Assembly: GCA_037013495.1 (NCBI GenBank)
Contig: CM072812.1
Span: 74,445,840 to 74,509,839 of the forward strand
Reading direction: 5' to 3'
DNA length: 64,000 bases
Source: Hippophae tibetana
Taxonomy: Eukaryota > Streptophyta > Magnoliopsida > Rosales > Elaeagnaceae
Below are positions 36,280-50,540 of the stretch, one piece after another; position 1 is the first letter of the stretch; every line of letters starts with the position of its first letter. The translations under genes were made by a program, and so were the position numbers. Under the pieces are notes generated by a model. It made no database searches, had not been told where the DNA came from, and saw only the letters and a program-made list of their open reading frames with translations.

Positions 36280-36475
36280 CTTCATGTTTGGTTGACTGGA
36301 ATGAAATTGAATAGAATCAGAATTAATTACTTCTAATTTTATGTTTGGTTGAACTGAAAAGTAAGAATGAAATAAAATCGATTCTTAAAACAGAAGGAAT
36401 TAGAATTTCTTCTCTCCCGTTAAGGAATCATGATTTTATTCCTATCTTAATTTTTTTCCAATTTTATCTATAAAA
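36280..36475. mobile_element. Truncated Harbinger-type MITE
   Basis: Matches the first ~190 bases of the element at 13970: CATGTTTGGTTGACTGGAATG here against CATGTTTGGTTGATTGGAATG there, then a shared CAGAATTAATTACTTCTAAT-type stretch. A TAA lies just outside the left end. The telomere-like centre and the right end were not found. Confidence 0.65.
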
Positions 36476-39439
36476 AGTAATAGAAAAATAAAATATATTT
36501 ATCTATAATAACTATAATTATTAGGAACATTAAATGTAATGAGACAACTTTAACCCATGAATAAATTAGGGACATTAAATGAGACATGTGATGAAATGTG
36601 ACAACTTATTTGACATCTCTAACCAAAATTAATAACTCTAGAAGATATAATTAAAAATTATTCTACAACATTATAACAACCATCACCACTAAATATGTTG
36701 AAGACCTATAGAAAAATAGTATGTCCACCAGTATTATTCAAAGAAACACCTCTTGTAGAGATAGTAAAAATAATATGACCACTAATACTATTTAGACAAA
36801 CACCCCTTAGGAATACATTGGTCATTAAAGATGAAAAAAATCAATATATAAATTTAATTAAACCACAATATTTGAGTCATTATAACTTGGCTAGAAAATC
36901 TACTCAGAAACATATCAAAAATATGAAATTTTACACCATAGAAAAAGAATTTTATGTAGGTAATAAATTTAATTTTCTTGAAGGAATTGAACTGATTTTT
37001 GTTTATAAAACTTTCCATATAGGTTTATATTTAGAAACTAATTTAAGCAAATTCAATTATTTTTCAAAAACAATTCAAGAAATTATGAGTGGCTAAAAAT
37101 CTCTTCAAGGTTCTTAGTTGACTTTTAAAATTATAATAATTATTAATATTATGAATAAATTGGAGTGTAGTTACTATTTATATGTTCTCTAGTAAGTCTA
37201 ATTTGAACATCGTAACGTGTTTAGATGGAAGCCATTACTAAGAGGGTATTAAGATTATAATAAGTTAAGCATATCAAGTGTAATAAAAGATAATGAATGG
37301 AGGAAAAGACCATGATAGACCTATTAAATTTAGATATGATAATTATTATTTTAAGTCCATTAAGGATATTGAATGATTAAATATTTATTTATAACATTTA
37401 TAAAACTAATAAATAAATAAAAAATCATAAGTTCGTATGAAAATAAACATAAGGAAAATATAATGTTAAAATAATGTTTGAAAAAGAAACTTAAAGGTTT
37501 GTCTTTAAATAATAATATGTAAGAATTAACAACTATCGTTGTAAAACAACTTATTATAATTTGATATCAAAGACATAGAAAAGAAAAATACATCATTAGA
37601 TGAAAAGGTTAACACGTTAATCATTCAGGAGTATTAGTGATATTAATTATAAACCTCAAGGACACTAGAACTCTTTTTACAAATTTAGGAACATAAGTAA
37701 AGATACGCTGAACCTCAAAGTCATTAATGATAAATTTTGGTTTGAAATCTATTGCTAATAAAATAGTTATTGTTTTGATATATAAGGGGTGAATATTTTT
37801 TTTAAAAAGAAACTTACTAACTAATCCTAGTCCATGATCAAATGGAGCATATACCTTTCATTATAGAGATTGCTTGGTCCAAATAAAATTATATAAACCA
37901 ACTTGATAGATTCAAGATTAGGTTCCAAAAATGATAAAACTAATCCAATTGAACTGAATCTACTCTTTTAATACACTTATTTTTTAAGTATTTTTTATTT
38001 ATATATTTATATATTATAGTTTATGTTATTATTAAATTAAATTATAATATATTAATTTTAACTAAATTATAAGTAAAAATAAAAATGTAACTAAAATATA
38101 GTTTAGTTAAGAGTCCTTTGGCAAGGAAACTTTACAAGGAAGAACATCATTTGAGCTATACATCATTTAACAAAAAATTACTTACATATATATTTTTAAC
38201 ATTAAATAATATTTTATTTATAATAATATATTGTGTTTATTTTTTTTATACATATTTTATTATATCGTTATATGTTACCAATATTTAGTAAATATGTGTA
38301 CAAAAATGATATAAATAATATATTATGGTTTTTTCATTCATATAGTCAAAATTTCTCATATTTTGTTTAATTCAAAATTTTAATTTTGTCTAATATTATA
38401 TTTTTTCACTTTTTAATTTAATAATTTTTTATTTTATTTGAAATTTTTAATATGAAAATTTTAATAATTCTCCTATAGTTTTCATTCATTTTTATTACTA
38501 CTATAAAATCAGCTTATTTCATTGGTTCATGAAAATCAATGAAGCAAAGGTAGGCAAAAAAAATTTTATTTGTTATATTTTTATTTTTTTATCAATATGT
38601 ATTTTAAATATACTTGCAAGCTTAAAATCCTAAATCATATCTTACTTTATATTTAACACATTACTTTAATTTTAGTTTTAGTTTTTAAGACATATACATG
38701 TATGATATTAATACTTATTAAATTATTATATTTTTATTATATTAGATAATTTTCACTATAAATTATAATGTGTTAATTCTATGTCTCTCTTGTAATATGG
38801 CATAAAACTTTTATCCTTAATTGAGAAGATTTTTTTTAGAGAATTGAGAAGTGTTCATCATAACTAAATATTTATATAATTCTCTATTTTGTATAAAAAT
38901 AAATTTACACATCAATCCCTCTCAAAATATATTTATCATTCCAATCTCGTACCCTTAGCTTACCGTGAAACACTTTTTAAAATGAATGCTAGTATATTTT
39001 TTTATGTAAATAAACATATTTTTTTTATTTTTTTTATTCATAAAATTATATGTTATGTTTTCTCTATTTCAATCATATGAGTTTTTATATAGGTTCAAAA
39101 CAACCAAATCAACTAACCTTATATGTAGGCTTGAAAGTGGGTTTTTGAATTCATATATCGACCAAGGTTTTAGATTTTTTAAAATTGAATGTTAAGATAA
39201 AGTGGGCTTGTAAAATGATGTAATAACTAATTTAGCCAACCTATACCCACTCGTAACATATATTCTTCACTAAAGTAAAAAACATTAATGAACTATTTAT
39301 ATTAATAATAATTTTGCAAATTAATTTACAAAAGAATTTAACATTAAATTTCCACCTGGTTACAATAAAATCAACTCAAATATATTAAAGACTTAGTTTT
39401 TCTATTATTTTATTAAACAAATAATTTTAGAGAAATTAT
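36476..39439. other. AT-rich stretch with one unassigned frame
   Basis: A 92-codon plus frame at 36818-37096 is rich in Lys, Ile, Asn, Tyr and Phe, and I cannot match it to any family. Near 36690-36800 two phrases about TATGTCCACCAGTATTATT / TATGACCACTAATACTATT repeat about 60 bases apart, each followed by CAAACACC-like text, suggesting a small decayed duplication. Nothing else was recognised. Confidence 0.35.
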
Positions 39440-42400
39440 TATTATTGTTTAACATTTAGGTGAATGAGTTGTATCCCATGAAGAACATAAAACTGATAGT
39501 ACTTTTTTGTTCGTCAACATCTTTGGCCCAATCGATATCACTATAACCAATAAGCTTATAATCATTGATTGATGAATATAAGAAGCCAAATTTGATATTA
39601 CCATTGAGATAGCGAAAAATCCTTTTTGCATCCTTGAAGTGAGCAATAGTTTGATTTTCTATATAGCGACTAATAAGTTCTGTAGTATAGAGAATGTCAG
39701 GTCTTGTGTATATCAAATATAACAGACTTTCAACCAAACTCTTGAAAAATGTTATGTCCATCTATTCATTATTCTTTGATAACTTGCCTTTGTACTCCAC
39801 GGGTGTATTCATTGGCTTATAGTTATCTATCTTGAACTTCTTTAATGATCTCCTTTGTATAGCCTTCTTGAGGGACAAAATTTCCATTCTTGTTGTTTAA
39901 CTTGAATTCCAAGATAATAACCTATAAGCCCAATGTCAATTATCTTGAACTCTTTTGTCATTGCTTTCTCGAACTCTTCAAACATATTTGGATTGTCTCA
40001 TATGAAGATCAAGTCATCCACATACAAGCACACGATCAAGACATCTCTTTCTATGATCTTAACATAAAGCGCATACTCATGTGGGCATAATGTGAAGTTG
40101 TTCTCTTGCAAGTACTTTTCGATCCAAGTATTACATGCCCTTACTATTTGCTTCAACCAGTAGAGAGCCTTCTTTAGCTTTAAGACTTTATCTTCTTGTC
40201 TCTTGACTGCATAACCCATTGGTTGTTCAATGTAGACTTTTTCTTCGAGAACTCCATTTAGGAATCTAGATTTATATTCATTCCATGTATTCTTCACTTG
40301 TTCTGGGCTATCAAAGAAATCATGTGTAATAGTTTTTAGTTGAGTAATGAGAGCAAATATCTCATCATAATTGATTTCATCTCTTTAATTGTAGCCTTTT
40401 GCAACTAGTCTTGTCTTGTATCTTTTGACTTCTCCATTAGCATTCTTCTTTATTTCGTACACCAATTTGACAACAATAACTTTATGGCCTTTTGTTAGTG
40501 AAACAAGCTATCATGTATCCTTCTTTGTGATTGCTTTCATCTCTTTATTTATATCATTTCTCCATTTTCTTTCTTTTGTAGCTTTTTTTAAACTTATAGG
40601 CTCATAGTCAGCAAATAGATAGAAGAGTGTGAGGTCTTCTACCTTTTTAGTGTCCTTATAAATATCTTCTAGATTATTTATGCATGGGATGCTCCTTTCA
40701 TTTAGAAATGATGGTGGTGAGTCTCTAACTTCAATTTTGGTGAAGTAGGTGTAGTGGTTAGCTCTTGTTGGACTATTCTTTCTTGCTCTGTTATTCTATA
40801 TTCATTTGTTCTGAAAAAAAGTTGAAATTATCAAAATGAGAACCAAAATCCCATTCCTTTTATTCGTTAAACTACATGTCTCAAATGATCATGGTCTTCT
40901 TAGTATTTAGATTGTATTAGAATTTGAGTCATACTCTATGAAAATGAACACCTCACTTCTATCATCGAGCTTGTTTATTATCTCATTTCTATATGTAAGC
41001 ATAGATTAAGCTTCCAAATACTCTTAGATGAGAGATGTTAGGATTTCTTCCACTCTATGCCTTTTTATGGTATCTTTCCCCCAAACTCTTTTTATTGGAG
41101 ATCGATTGGATAGGTAAACTACACACACCATTACTTCAGTCCAAAACTCATTTGGTAATTTCTTGCTCTTTAAGCTTTCTTTATGCCATGTCAAAGATTG
41201 TTCTATTCTTCCTTTATTTCATTCCATTTTTTAGGGGATCTTGGAACAGTTAAAAGGTGTTGAATTCCTTTGCTTCGCAGAATTCGTGGAACTTCTTAAA
41301 AGTGAATTCTTCTCATTGGTCAGATCTCATGACCTTGATCTCTTGTCCACTTTCTTCTCCATTGCAACTTTGAACTTCTTGAATACTCCAAATACTTTAG
41401 ATTTTTCTTTTAAGAAGTACATCCATGTATTTCTTAGGAAATCATATATAAAGAGAAGAAAGTAATTACTATTACAAAGAGAACATAGCTTGATCGAGCT
41501 ACACACATTAGTGTGAATGAGTTCCAATGGCTTTTGAGCTCTTGAGCTCGATTCATTCAGAAACCTTTTTCCGAACTACTTCCCAAGAAAATGTCCTTCA
41601 AAAGTTGGTTTATATGATTGATGCATGGTAACCCTCTCATCTTTTTTTGGACAATAGCTCCACTCCTCCAAAATTAAGATGTTAAAATTGAAGATGGCAT
41701 AACCACAATTCATCTTTTTAGCAAGCTTTTTTGACATTTTGCTACATCATTTTGAATATTCAATAATAACATCTTATTTCTTGATATTGACACCTTAGTG
41801 ATCAAATTACTTCTATCATTTCTTATTAAAAGACTATTCTCTTTTATGTGAATATCATAGCCTTTCTTTAAGAGTTGACCTAAATTCAAAATATTATTTT
41901 TCATATTGAGCACATAGTATACATTTGAAATAAATTAATGTCTACTATTCTTTAATCGAATTAGGATTTTACCTATGCCTTTCATTGGATCTTGGACTCA
42001 TCACCAAATGAAACATTACTGATCATCAATTCATTTAGCTATACAAACATATTTATTTTTTCACACATATGGTTGTTCATACAACTATCAAGATACCAAG
42101 TGTTATCTTATCTTTCATCCTTGCCTTTGTATGCTAGTAATAAAGCACCTTTCTTATTGACTCTTATCTTTCACATAGTTGATCTTTTCATCAACTTTGG
42201 ATTCGTGCTTTCTAAATTCTATAGAGTAACATCCAAATTTTGGAGAACTATAGCACCGAACTTAAGATTTGACATACCTCAAGTTTGAAGTATGTCTTCC
42301 ACGGTCTCGTACTGAGCTTTCTCTTTTCTCATAGTTATTGTTGGAATTATTAGTGTTGTAATTCCAACCTTGTCTATGATTGTGATCTCTACCTTTTACT

Positions 42401-42630
42401 CGACATTAGCCTCTTCCACGAGCACGATTGTATCTATCATAGCCATAAATTTATTCTTTCTCCTTGAGTTGCATCTTGAAGAGTTGTTCAATGATCCCTT
42501 GCTTATTCTTATACTTTTCTTCATAAGCTTGCAATGATCACAATAGTTGGTCGATAATAATCTCTTTCAAATTGTCATAGTTGTTTTTGTTAAGCATAGG
42601 GACTTGAAATGATACCACATTATTAGCCAT
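39440..42630 (-). mobile_element. Ty1/copia element remnant, gag to RNase H
   Basis: Minus-strand copia fossil. Order from right to left: gag start near 42630 (V-S-F-Q-V-P-M-L), an Arg/Gly-rich zinc-knuckle region near 42420-42380, protease region near 42110-42060 (W-Y-L-D-S block), GAG-pre-integrase near 41910-41710, integrase from about 41530 (E-L-I-H-T-N-V-C), RT around 40300-39998 with Y-V-D-D-L-I-F at its end, and the region after RT at 39761-39456 (Y-L-I-Y-T-R-P-D-I-L-Y, then Y-S-D-I-D-W-A). It keeps the canonical copia gene order but has many breaks. No LTR pair was found, so it may be a truncated or recombined copy. Confidence 0.82.
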
Positions 42631-44842
42631 ATCTCTCAATACACTTAGAATTATGAAATTTTGATTGCCCGAAGGGATTTGAAACATCGAAATGTCTTAG
42701 GATGCTATCTGAATCATTTTAGATTATGTCTAGCTCAACTCGACTTGGTTCTAACTCAGTTCCAATTGGGACTAACTCAGTTTAACTTGGTGGTTTCTAG
42801 TTGCAAGCTTTCGTCAAAATCTAGTGGTTTGTCTGAACTCCAATCGGGATGATTTTTGTGGTATTATATTCCTCTCGTCGAGAGCTTTGATTAGATATAC
42901 TATAGTGATATGTTTAGATCATAAAATTTTGAAAAGGAGAGGAAATAATGATATTTTGGTGGAAGAGAAAACTTATTATTAATTCTTAAATTTTAGCTTT
43001 ATACAAATCGAGAAAAAACTTTATGATTTGTATTATCAATTTGGTATCTTAATTTTAAATTTATTATTATTTTAATATTTTCGATATAAGAAAGATTAAC
43101 CATGGGTAGAAAAATTTGTCACATACTAAAAGGAAAATATCAAAATAATATTAAATTTAAAAAGTAAAGTACCAATTGATAGTAAAAAAAATACAAGGTA
43201 TGAAACTAAAAGTAATTTGAAATATTTATTAGGAAAATATACATTTTCACGAAAGAAAAAGAATTGTATAAGGGTTGGGATTTTAATTTTTTTTAAAATA
43301 AACTTGGATGAAAAGCCAAAAATGCCCATGAAATTTGTCATGTGATATTTTTCATCTCTAATTAACAATTGTTTTAGACAAAAATATCAAAATGATAATA
43401 AATTTAAAAAGTAAGATAACAAATTGATGGTAGAAAAAATGAGGTATCAAATAAAAAGTAATTTAAAATTTTTATAAGGAAAAATAAAGTTTATTGTGAT
43501 AGATATTTTATTCATATTATTTTAAATCATTGGTTATAATAGTAAAATCTTTCACCTAAGATATTCCTCAGTAGTTCTAGGGGGGGCACGATGGAACCCC
43601 TATTATCTAGTAACTAACTAGATTAAAAAAATCATATATCAATGAGGAAGATAATACTCAAACTTTCATCTTCATGTTTTTTAATCTAATTACTGAATCA
43701 ATAGAACTAGCACATGTGACTGAAAAAAAAACTGTCTTATCAAATGGAGAAAACTAATAGATGAATATGACCAAATGCGGTCCATATTGCGTTCTTTACA
43801 TAAAAGACACAAACAAGCAATGCCAATGAACTCTCTTTATACGACCTGGACAGGTAAGATAGATATTTTAGTCCAAGGTATCAAATCATATTTTATTATT
43901 ACAGTGTTGTTATATATATATATATATATTTTTTTAATTTAATTTATACATTGATGAATTATTGAGCTATATCATATTCATTAAAAATATTAATTGCATT
44001 TCTACTATATCATATTTTAATCTAATTAATATAATGATTGATTATGGAACGAGTAAAACAATAGCACTAAATTAAGCTTATAACAGTAAAATAATAATAA
44101 TAATTTAAGATGGATCCAACTTCCAAAGCTTTCGTTTTTTCAACATTCATAGTCATCAAGGAAAAGAACTCTTGCTAGTAATTATATGCTTCAACTTTCA
44201 CCAAAGTTAAAAAGACAATTCTATTCACTGATATTTATCACCCAGTGGGGATGATCGAAGTTAAAAAATGTTTTATTACTAAAGTAAAATAATTAATTTG
44301 TCATAAGTGCTTTCAAAGTAGAAACAGATTATATAATATATATATATATATACTTCTTCCTAAACCTATTTTTCTCTGATATAATAATCATGCAATTTTA
44401 ACTTAAATATAAGCAAATTAACATATCCTTTTACACCCACCCGTGAGTGTAAACCAAAAAAGAATATTATCATTTTTTTCTTACAAAAAAAAGAAAGAGT
44501 ATTCTAATGTAATTGAAGAAGTGGAGGAGGATGTAACTCGGATGTCACTTATTATATTATTGCCTTCTTGTCCTTTTGATATCTACTAATAAAACCTAAT
44601 TAATTAAAAATATTGATTTGAAATGTAGGATAAAAAATAAAAAATAAAAAATAAAAAGAGGAAGAAGCAAACCAACCAACCAACCAACCTCAAGATGGAT
44701 AGAAACAAGTGAAAAAGGCCAAAATTGAAGTGTTGACTTAAGCAAAATAGAAAATATTAATAGTTAGCAAAAGTAATATAATGTAATTAAAGATACAATT
44801 AGGGACATAACAGTAGAATCTGAAGGAGAAGGGAAGTGTAGA
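42631..44842. other. Non-coding stretch with small repeats
   Basis: At 42683-42790 a loosely repeated phrase CTAACTCAG / TTCAACTTGG recurs in a less AT-rich stretch. At 43034-43430 a core block occurs once inverted and twice direct. (AT)n tracts lie at 43915-43930 and 44334-44350. An (ACCA)n-like run is at 44672-44690. No gene seen. Confidence 0.4.
43034..43430. repeat. Three related ~47-bp blocks, one inverted
   Basis: ATATCAAAATAATATTAAAT... at 43138-43183 and ATATCAAAATGATAATAAAT... at 43384-43430 are direct copies ending in an AATTGAT(A/G) phrase. The reverse complement of 43034-43087 gives the same order. This looks like a decayed inverted-repeat element plus a partial duplicate. Confidence 0.6.
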
Positions 44843-44999
44843 TTGTCGTCGTTCTTGGAAGTCGAGATAGAAAAAAGCAAAACAGCAATTGTCATTATCA
44901 AAGTGGGTCACTTTCCTCTGATGATTGCATTAAGTAAAGGAGGGACCAACATTCTCATGGTATGGCGCCTCCACTTTTTCAATTTAATTTTACCCACTT

Positions 45000-45025
45000 T
45001 TCTCTCTCTCTCTCTCTCTCTCTCT
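45000..45025. repeat. (CT)n microsatellite
   Basis: Thirteen TC units. CT runs are common in plant 5' untranslated regions, and a 47-codon frame begins shortly after at 45061, but that frame has no recognisable domain, so no gene is called. Confidence 0.95.
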
Positions 45026-45351
45026 ATGTATTTATATTTTCCTTTTATTTTTCAAAATCGTATGGAATGTAAATTTAGAAAAGATGAAGTAATATTTTTG
45101 CCTGTGCGGAAAATTAAAGGAAAAAACAAAAGTGAATTAAATGATGAAGAAAAAATAAAGAGATATATAAAAGCATCAACAATTATGAATGGTGACTGGT
45201 GAGCCTGAGGGTTTCGAGTTCAAGGCCTTTTGGGAAAGGCCCCATATTGAAAACGACTGAATATATATATTTTTTTGGGTTCAATAAGTTAAAAAAAAGA
45301 TTAACCGTCTCTCGAAGATATTTAATATTTTATATGTGGTCCTCTAGTAGG

Positions 45352-45393
45352 TCCACGTGGCACGGCCGGCAACGGATGGCCCAGGACACGTGG
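45352..45393. promoter_or_regulatory. Two G-box (CACGTG) motifs in a short GC-rich island
   Basis: CACGTG occurs at 45354-45359 (context TCCACGTGGC) and again at 45387-45392 (GACACGTGGG), 33 bases apart, in a GC-rich patch within AT-rich DNA. Both contexts resemble ABRE/G-box sites bound by plant bZIP factors. No gene was recognised on either side, so a regulatory role is only a possibility. Confidence 0.4.
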
Positions 45394-45429
45394 GAGATGT
45401 GATGCGAAGAGATCGATTTTTTTATTGCT

Positions 45430-47159
45430 TATATACGATGATGCTCTCACTATACAGCTATTATCATAAGTTTTAATTAAATATAATTATATAATATAAT
45501 ATTTTATTATATTATATTAATAATGATTTATTATAAAATTATGATGAGTAGATTTTTGTTTTTTATCCCAATCATTTTTTTCATTAAGTATTGCTATATA
45601 ATATTAATAAAAATACCTATTTTTATAACAAAAATTAAATGATATTGAATAAAATAATTAAAATGAATATATTTTTTATTAAATATAATCAGAATATATT
45701 TAAAAAATAATAATTTATTTTTAAAGGTGAATGAAATGGAGATAATTATAAAAATGTTTAACCAATACGCTATTCGTGTTTTTAAATGATAGATGACAGC
45801 CAGTAGGCTTTTGCATAGGTCATATAGTTTAAGAAATTATTCACAACTTGTTAATATTGAATTTATTGACAAGTGCCATGATATTCTTTTGGCTTTGACA
45901 TTTTACGATGTATTGTCTGAGTATTTAATTTAATTTTAGCCCAAAAAAATTAAGATTAATTGAATATTTATTAGTTTAATTATTCATAAAATTTTAAGTA
46001 TATTTATTTATTATGTGATTAAATTTAATAAATTTAAATTTAAAATATAAATTATACTTATAAATAAATTTATTATTTCATTAATTTAACGATAATTATA
46101 ATTTTTTTTTAGGAAATATATCATTAATCGAGTGTCAAAATTAAAAAAATTCAAAGAATTTTGGTCGTTGGAGGTAAATTAACATCTCTAACTAATGGAC
46201 TTGGAATATACCTATCTAACTTATGAACTTCATTTCAAAAATATTTTACTAAGTTATAAATATATCATTTAAATTTTATCGAGTAATAAAAATAATATTT
46301 ACTTATAATTAAAAATAAATGTATTATTATGTTATTTTTTGATAATTATGTTATATTTTTGATAGTAGATTTATACAATTAATAAAAACTTTAATAGTAA
46401 ATTTGTAATATTAATAAAAAAAATTGATGATAAATTTATAATAATAATAAGGAGTTCGATAGTAGATTTGTCATAATAGTGATATATTTATACTACTAAT
46501 AATACTTTAATGTTATTTTTACATTGATAAAATTAAATAATATGTTTATAATTTTCATGATAATTTGACCGTATTTTTGTCAATTTATCCTAAAGTATAC
46601 CAATACTACTAATATTATAAAAAATTATTTATTATAATATTATTATGGGTGATGTTAAATTTGTAAGTTTCGACTATATAGAAGGGGATGAAAATAAATT
46701 TTTTAGGTGCAATCATATTTAAGAAATTCAATCAAGTAAAAAAATATTTTTTTGTGGTTAAAATTTGAATAACTACATGGCCAATTTCTGGCTACATAAG
46801 AGAAAAACAATGTTTTTGTTTTAAAGATACACGCAAAAAGAAGAGAAACAAAAGCAAAGCCAAATGAATAATTTCTCTTGATGAAAAATAGTATTACGTG
46901 TGAGAAAATATTTTAGAAAAATATTAGAGATATTTTTCTAAAAGAAGAGTGATAAAATAACGAGTTTAGAAAACACTTGTGTCATTATTTTAGATTTATC
47001 TTAATTTTTATATTGCTTCTAACTTTCTACTTATTAATTTTATCAGTAAAAGAAATATTTTTCAAAATTTATCCCATGAATTTAACACAAATTAAAAAAT
47101 AAATCACGTTAAATTTTTGGTTTTTTTTATTTTAATATGTTTAAATTTATTTTATTTTT
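45430..47159. other. AT-rich spacer with a weak tandem pattern
   Basis: No gene. Around 46365-46480 a phrase of the form TTGATAGTAGATTTATA / TTGATGATAAATTTATA / TTCGATAGTAGATTTGT repeats about three times at 35-60-base spacing, interrupted by (AAT)n-like runs. Confidence 0.4.
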
Positions 47160-48641
47160 AGCCACTTTCACAGTACAATCTACCCCAGAAAACACTGTGG
47201 CCACACCATTACAATTATTTGACATTTTAACTTTCTTCTTCTCGAATTACAATTTACATTAGGATTGTCTGATTTCTGTCAAATTCTATGTGATACTATC
47301 TTAAGTTTCAAGAATTTATATTTTTATTTTTTTAATATTCGGTACTTATTTGGAGCAAATTTGAAATCCATTTTCTCATCTTTTACCAACGAATGCTTTG
47401 CCTCTATTAGCTTTCATATTCTCTTCAAAACATTAACCTACAAGTTACAACTAACAACAAAGTAAAATGATAAAATGATTAGCTAGATGCACATATTTGA
47501 TATTCCTAACCATATCCACACTCCACTCATGGTAATACTTGAGCATTTTATCAAATAAGTCAGCTTTTTTACCACCACTTTGTGGAAGATATTATAATCA
47601 TAATTAAACACTCTAGGAGATAACAATTATGGATATCTCTTTCCTCATCAATCTCGAGAAAAGCCATATGGCACTGAATTGAAGATTCTATATTGGTATT
47701 TTATTTATCATCATTTATTACCATGATTGGCCATACGAATTTGGGTAAATAATTATCAAAGCAAACGTATATAAACTCACTTTTCTACTATACTTTATCG
47801 AAGAATGTTATATTTGTTGCAATTCTCTCCCAAATCATGAGCTAAAAAGTCGTCTTATAGAATAAAGGAGCTCATGAATATCAAATAAATGTGCCAAAAA
47901 ATAGAAAAGATTGTATATAAATTTGAAATTTATGGTGTTTAATTAACAGTGGAACGAAACACAGTATTTTGAGGCCAGATCGATGGCAAGCAAAAACGAA
48001 AGGGATAAAAATGTGAAAAAAAAAATATGTTAATGAGCGTGGATGAAGAGTTTAATTTAGATCGTGGAATTATCATTACCTATTAGTTTATCTATTAATG
48101 ATATTATTAGTAATTGTTATTACACATTTGTCACAAAATTCAAACCATTTTGTAATGCTTGCAAAGCTGGTTTTGAAATCTCTATTTAGTTTTAGGATTT
48201 TCTATTTTGTGCCCTCAACTTGTAATTGGGTCTACTAACGAGCTTATCACTTACTTGACAGAGTTTTCTAAATTACAAAGAATTATGTCTAGTTCTCATT
48301 TGAAAGATTTAGTGAAAAAAATGGGGAATTGATGTGTTTTTAGCTAAATGTATTGTGTATTGTGTCTTCTAAATGTATTGTTTTTAGGAAAATTATAATT
48401 ATTTTAGCAATTAGTTTGTGGATAAAGGCATAAAGCAAATACCTATGTAGTTCTATAGATTTTTAAGCAATAATTATGTAATTTTATTAATATCATTTGT
48501 TAATAATATGATATTAAAAGTAATTTTAGTTGCCCATAATTATTTTTGAAATGTAAATTTATCAAGTGATTATTGCTAGAATAATTTGACATACAAATTT
48601 TATTGTCTAGAAGCTAGCTAATGGAGGGTATGGGTCATATA

Positions 48642-48682
<41 letters not shown>

Positions 48683-50540
48683 ACATGTTCATATATATGA
48701 ATATTGGACTTAAGACCCACTTTAAAACATATGGACTAGATTATCCTTTTGCGTAATCATGAGGGACCTTTTCCATAATACCATAAAAAATCATAAAATA
48801 TCACAACCTTCCTCAGCACTTCATTACAATAAAAATGATTTCATCTGGACTTAATGATGGGCTTATGTTGTGGGTTAGGAAGGGTATAGTTTCGTCAAAA
48901 AGAAAAAAAAATCAGTAAATTAAATATTTTATAAAACAATACTTTTTAATTAAATTAAATAATATATTAATTTTTATGACTCAATTAAGTAATTTTTTTA
49001 AGTATTAATTTGATCAATTTAATATTCAAATGATTAAATTGAGATACTAACTTTTTCAATTCTAAGAATTTAGTAAACCTAAATTAATTAGATTAATCAA
49101 ATTAAAAATATAATATCTTAAATTAATCAAATTAGAAAAGTTCTATATCAAATTATTCAAAATTAAAAGGTTAGAATACCAATTACTCAATTATGACATT
49201 TAATCCTTTTAAGACTAACCATCTAGTTTAGACAAATAGAATAATAAATTAATCACTTAACCTATTAATTATTATACCTCATTTTAAACTTTTTATATGT
49301 CTATTTTAGATTCTAAGAAAAATATACAATATACTCCTTTATCATTAAAAAAATTCAAAACTATTAGATTTTATTATTTAAAAAAGTAATGAAATATTTT
49401 TTTATTATTATTTTAACTTTTGATTTATCATTGAAATATAAGTTATTATTTTCTAAGATTTCCACCTTTTTTTAGTGAGATGTATGCATCATGCAACATC
49501 AATTGTTTAATAATTAAGATTTAAACTATTCTTTAAATTAATTCAAAAATTGTAAAATTATCATATTCTTATGTTTAAGTGGAAAAAGTGTTCTTTATTA
49601 TCGTAAAATGTTAGTTATTTTTTACAAAATTAATATTTTTTTAACATTAATTACAAAATTTAATATAAAACTTTTATTTAACAATCAAATTGACAATAAC
49701 GAGTAATTTTAATGTTAAATTATGTCAAAAATATTAAAATATGGTGATTTTGAAATAAATTTACAAATAAATTTAAATATTATATCAAATTTGATGAAGG
49801 TACGAGAATAAAACAACAATTGTTATAAAGTCTAGAGTTAAAATTTATCAATCATTTTAATTAGACTATAATAACTAATATATAATCAATATAGTCCTTA
49901 TTCGAAAACATTTCCAAGTTTTCCCTTGTCATTAGACTTAACCCAGATGAAATTGATAACTTTATCTATAAATACTGCATTCTATTCAACTAAATGAACT
50001 TAATTTTTTCTACAGCCAACTCATATGAAGTTAATTTTATTTATATTCAACTAAATAAAAAATAATTTATTTTACATTTTTTAGTAATTAATGGATAATT
50101 ATACTAGTCAATAAATAATCCATATAAGTTAATGGCCGATCAACACTAATCAATGTTCAATTATCTTTAGAAAGTCAATTAGTCAGTAACAATAAACATG
50201 TAAAGGTTAGATGAAAAGAAGTGAACTTCATTTGTATTTTTAGATACCTTTTGAAAATGAAATTTGAATTATTAAAATGTATTATTATAATAATAATATA
50301 TCTTAATATTTTATACATCTTTTGTAGTATTTTAGTATAATATTTGTAGTTATAACTTAGGATAAACATTTTATTTTCTATTAAATTTTTTGATTTAATA
50401 GGAATCATTTAATCCGAATGAAAAATGGTAGTGTATGATAGGGTGTCCATGGTCAGTTTGATCCTACTTTGAGTAAATTTTTTTTAATTAGATTAGATTG
50501 GACCGTTTGGTTATTAAAAATATTAAATTTTAAAAGTACT
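47160..50540. other. Unassigned stretch
   Basis: 47160-48000 has more even base composition than its surroundings, but I could not match any frame on either strand to a known family; it could be a decayed gene or element. 48900-49200 has weakly mirrored halves (ATGACTCAATTAAGTAATT on the left, reverse complement of the right ATGTCATAATTGAGTAATT) suggesting an old MITE. The rest is AT-rich. Confidence 0.35.
48645..48680. repeat. (AT)18 microsatellite
   Basis: Uninterrupted AT dinucleotide run of 36 bases. Confidence 0.95.

Noticed and set aside
44843-45202. A 119-codon plus frame, possibly a small gene with a CT-rich leader at 45000
   Set aside because: The CT microsatellite lies within the frame, giving a Leu-Ser run, and neither half resembles a known protein. 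A shorter start at 45061 gives only 47 codons. Not enough to call.
45190-45260. GTTTCGAGTTC as a SINE or tRNA B box
   Set aside because: No convincing A box at the right distance and no cloverleaf can be drawn by eye.
47265-47465. A 66-codon plus frame
   Set aside because: Phe/Ile/Tyr-rich text without a domain; the opposite strand is no better.
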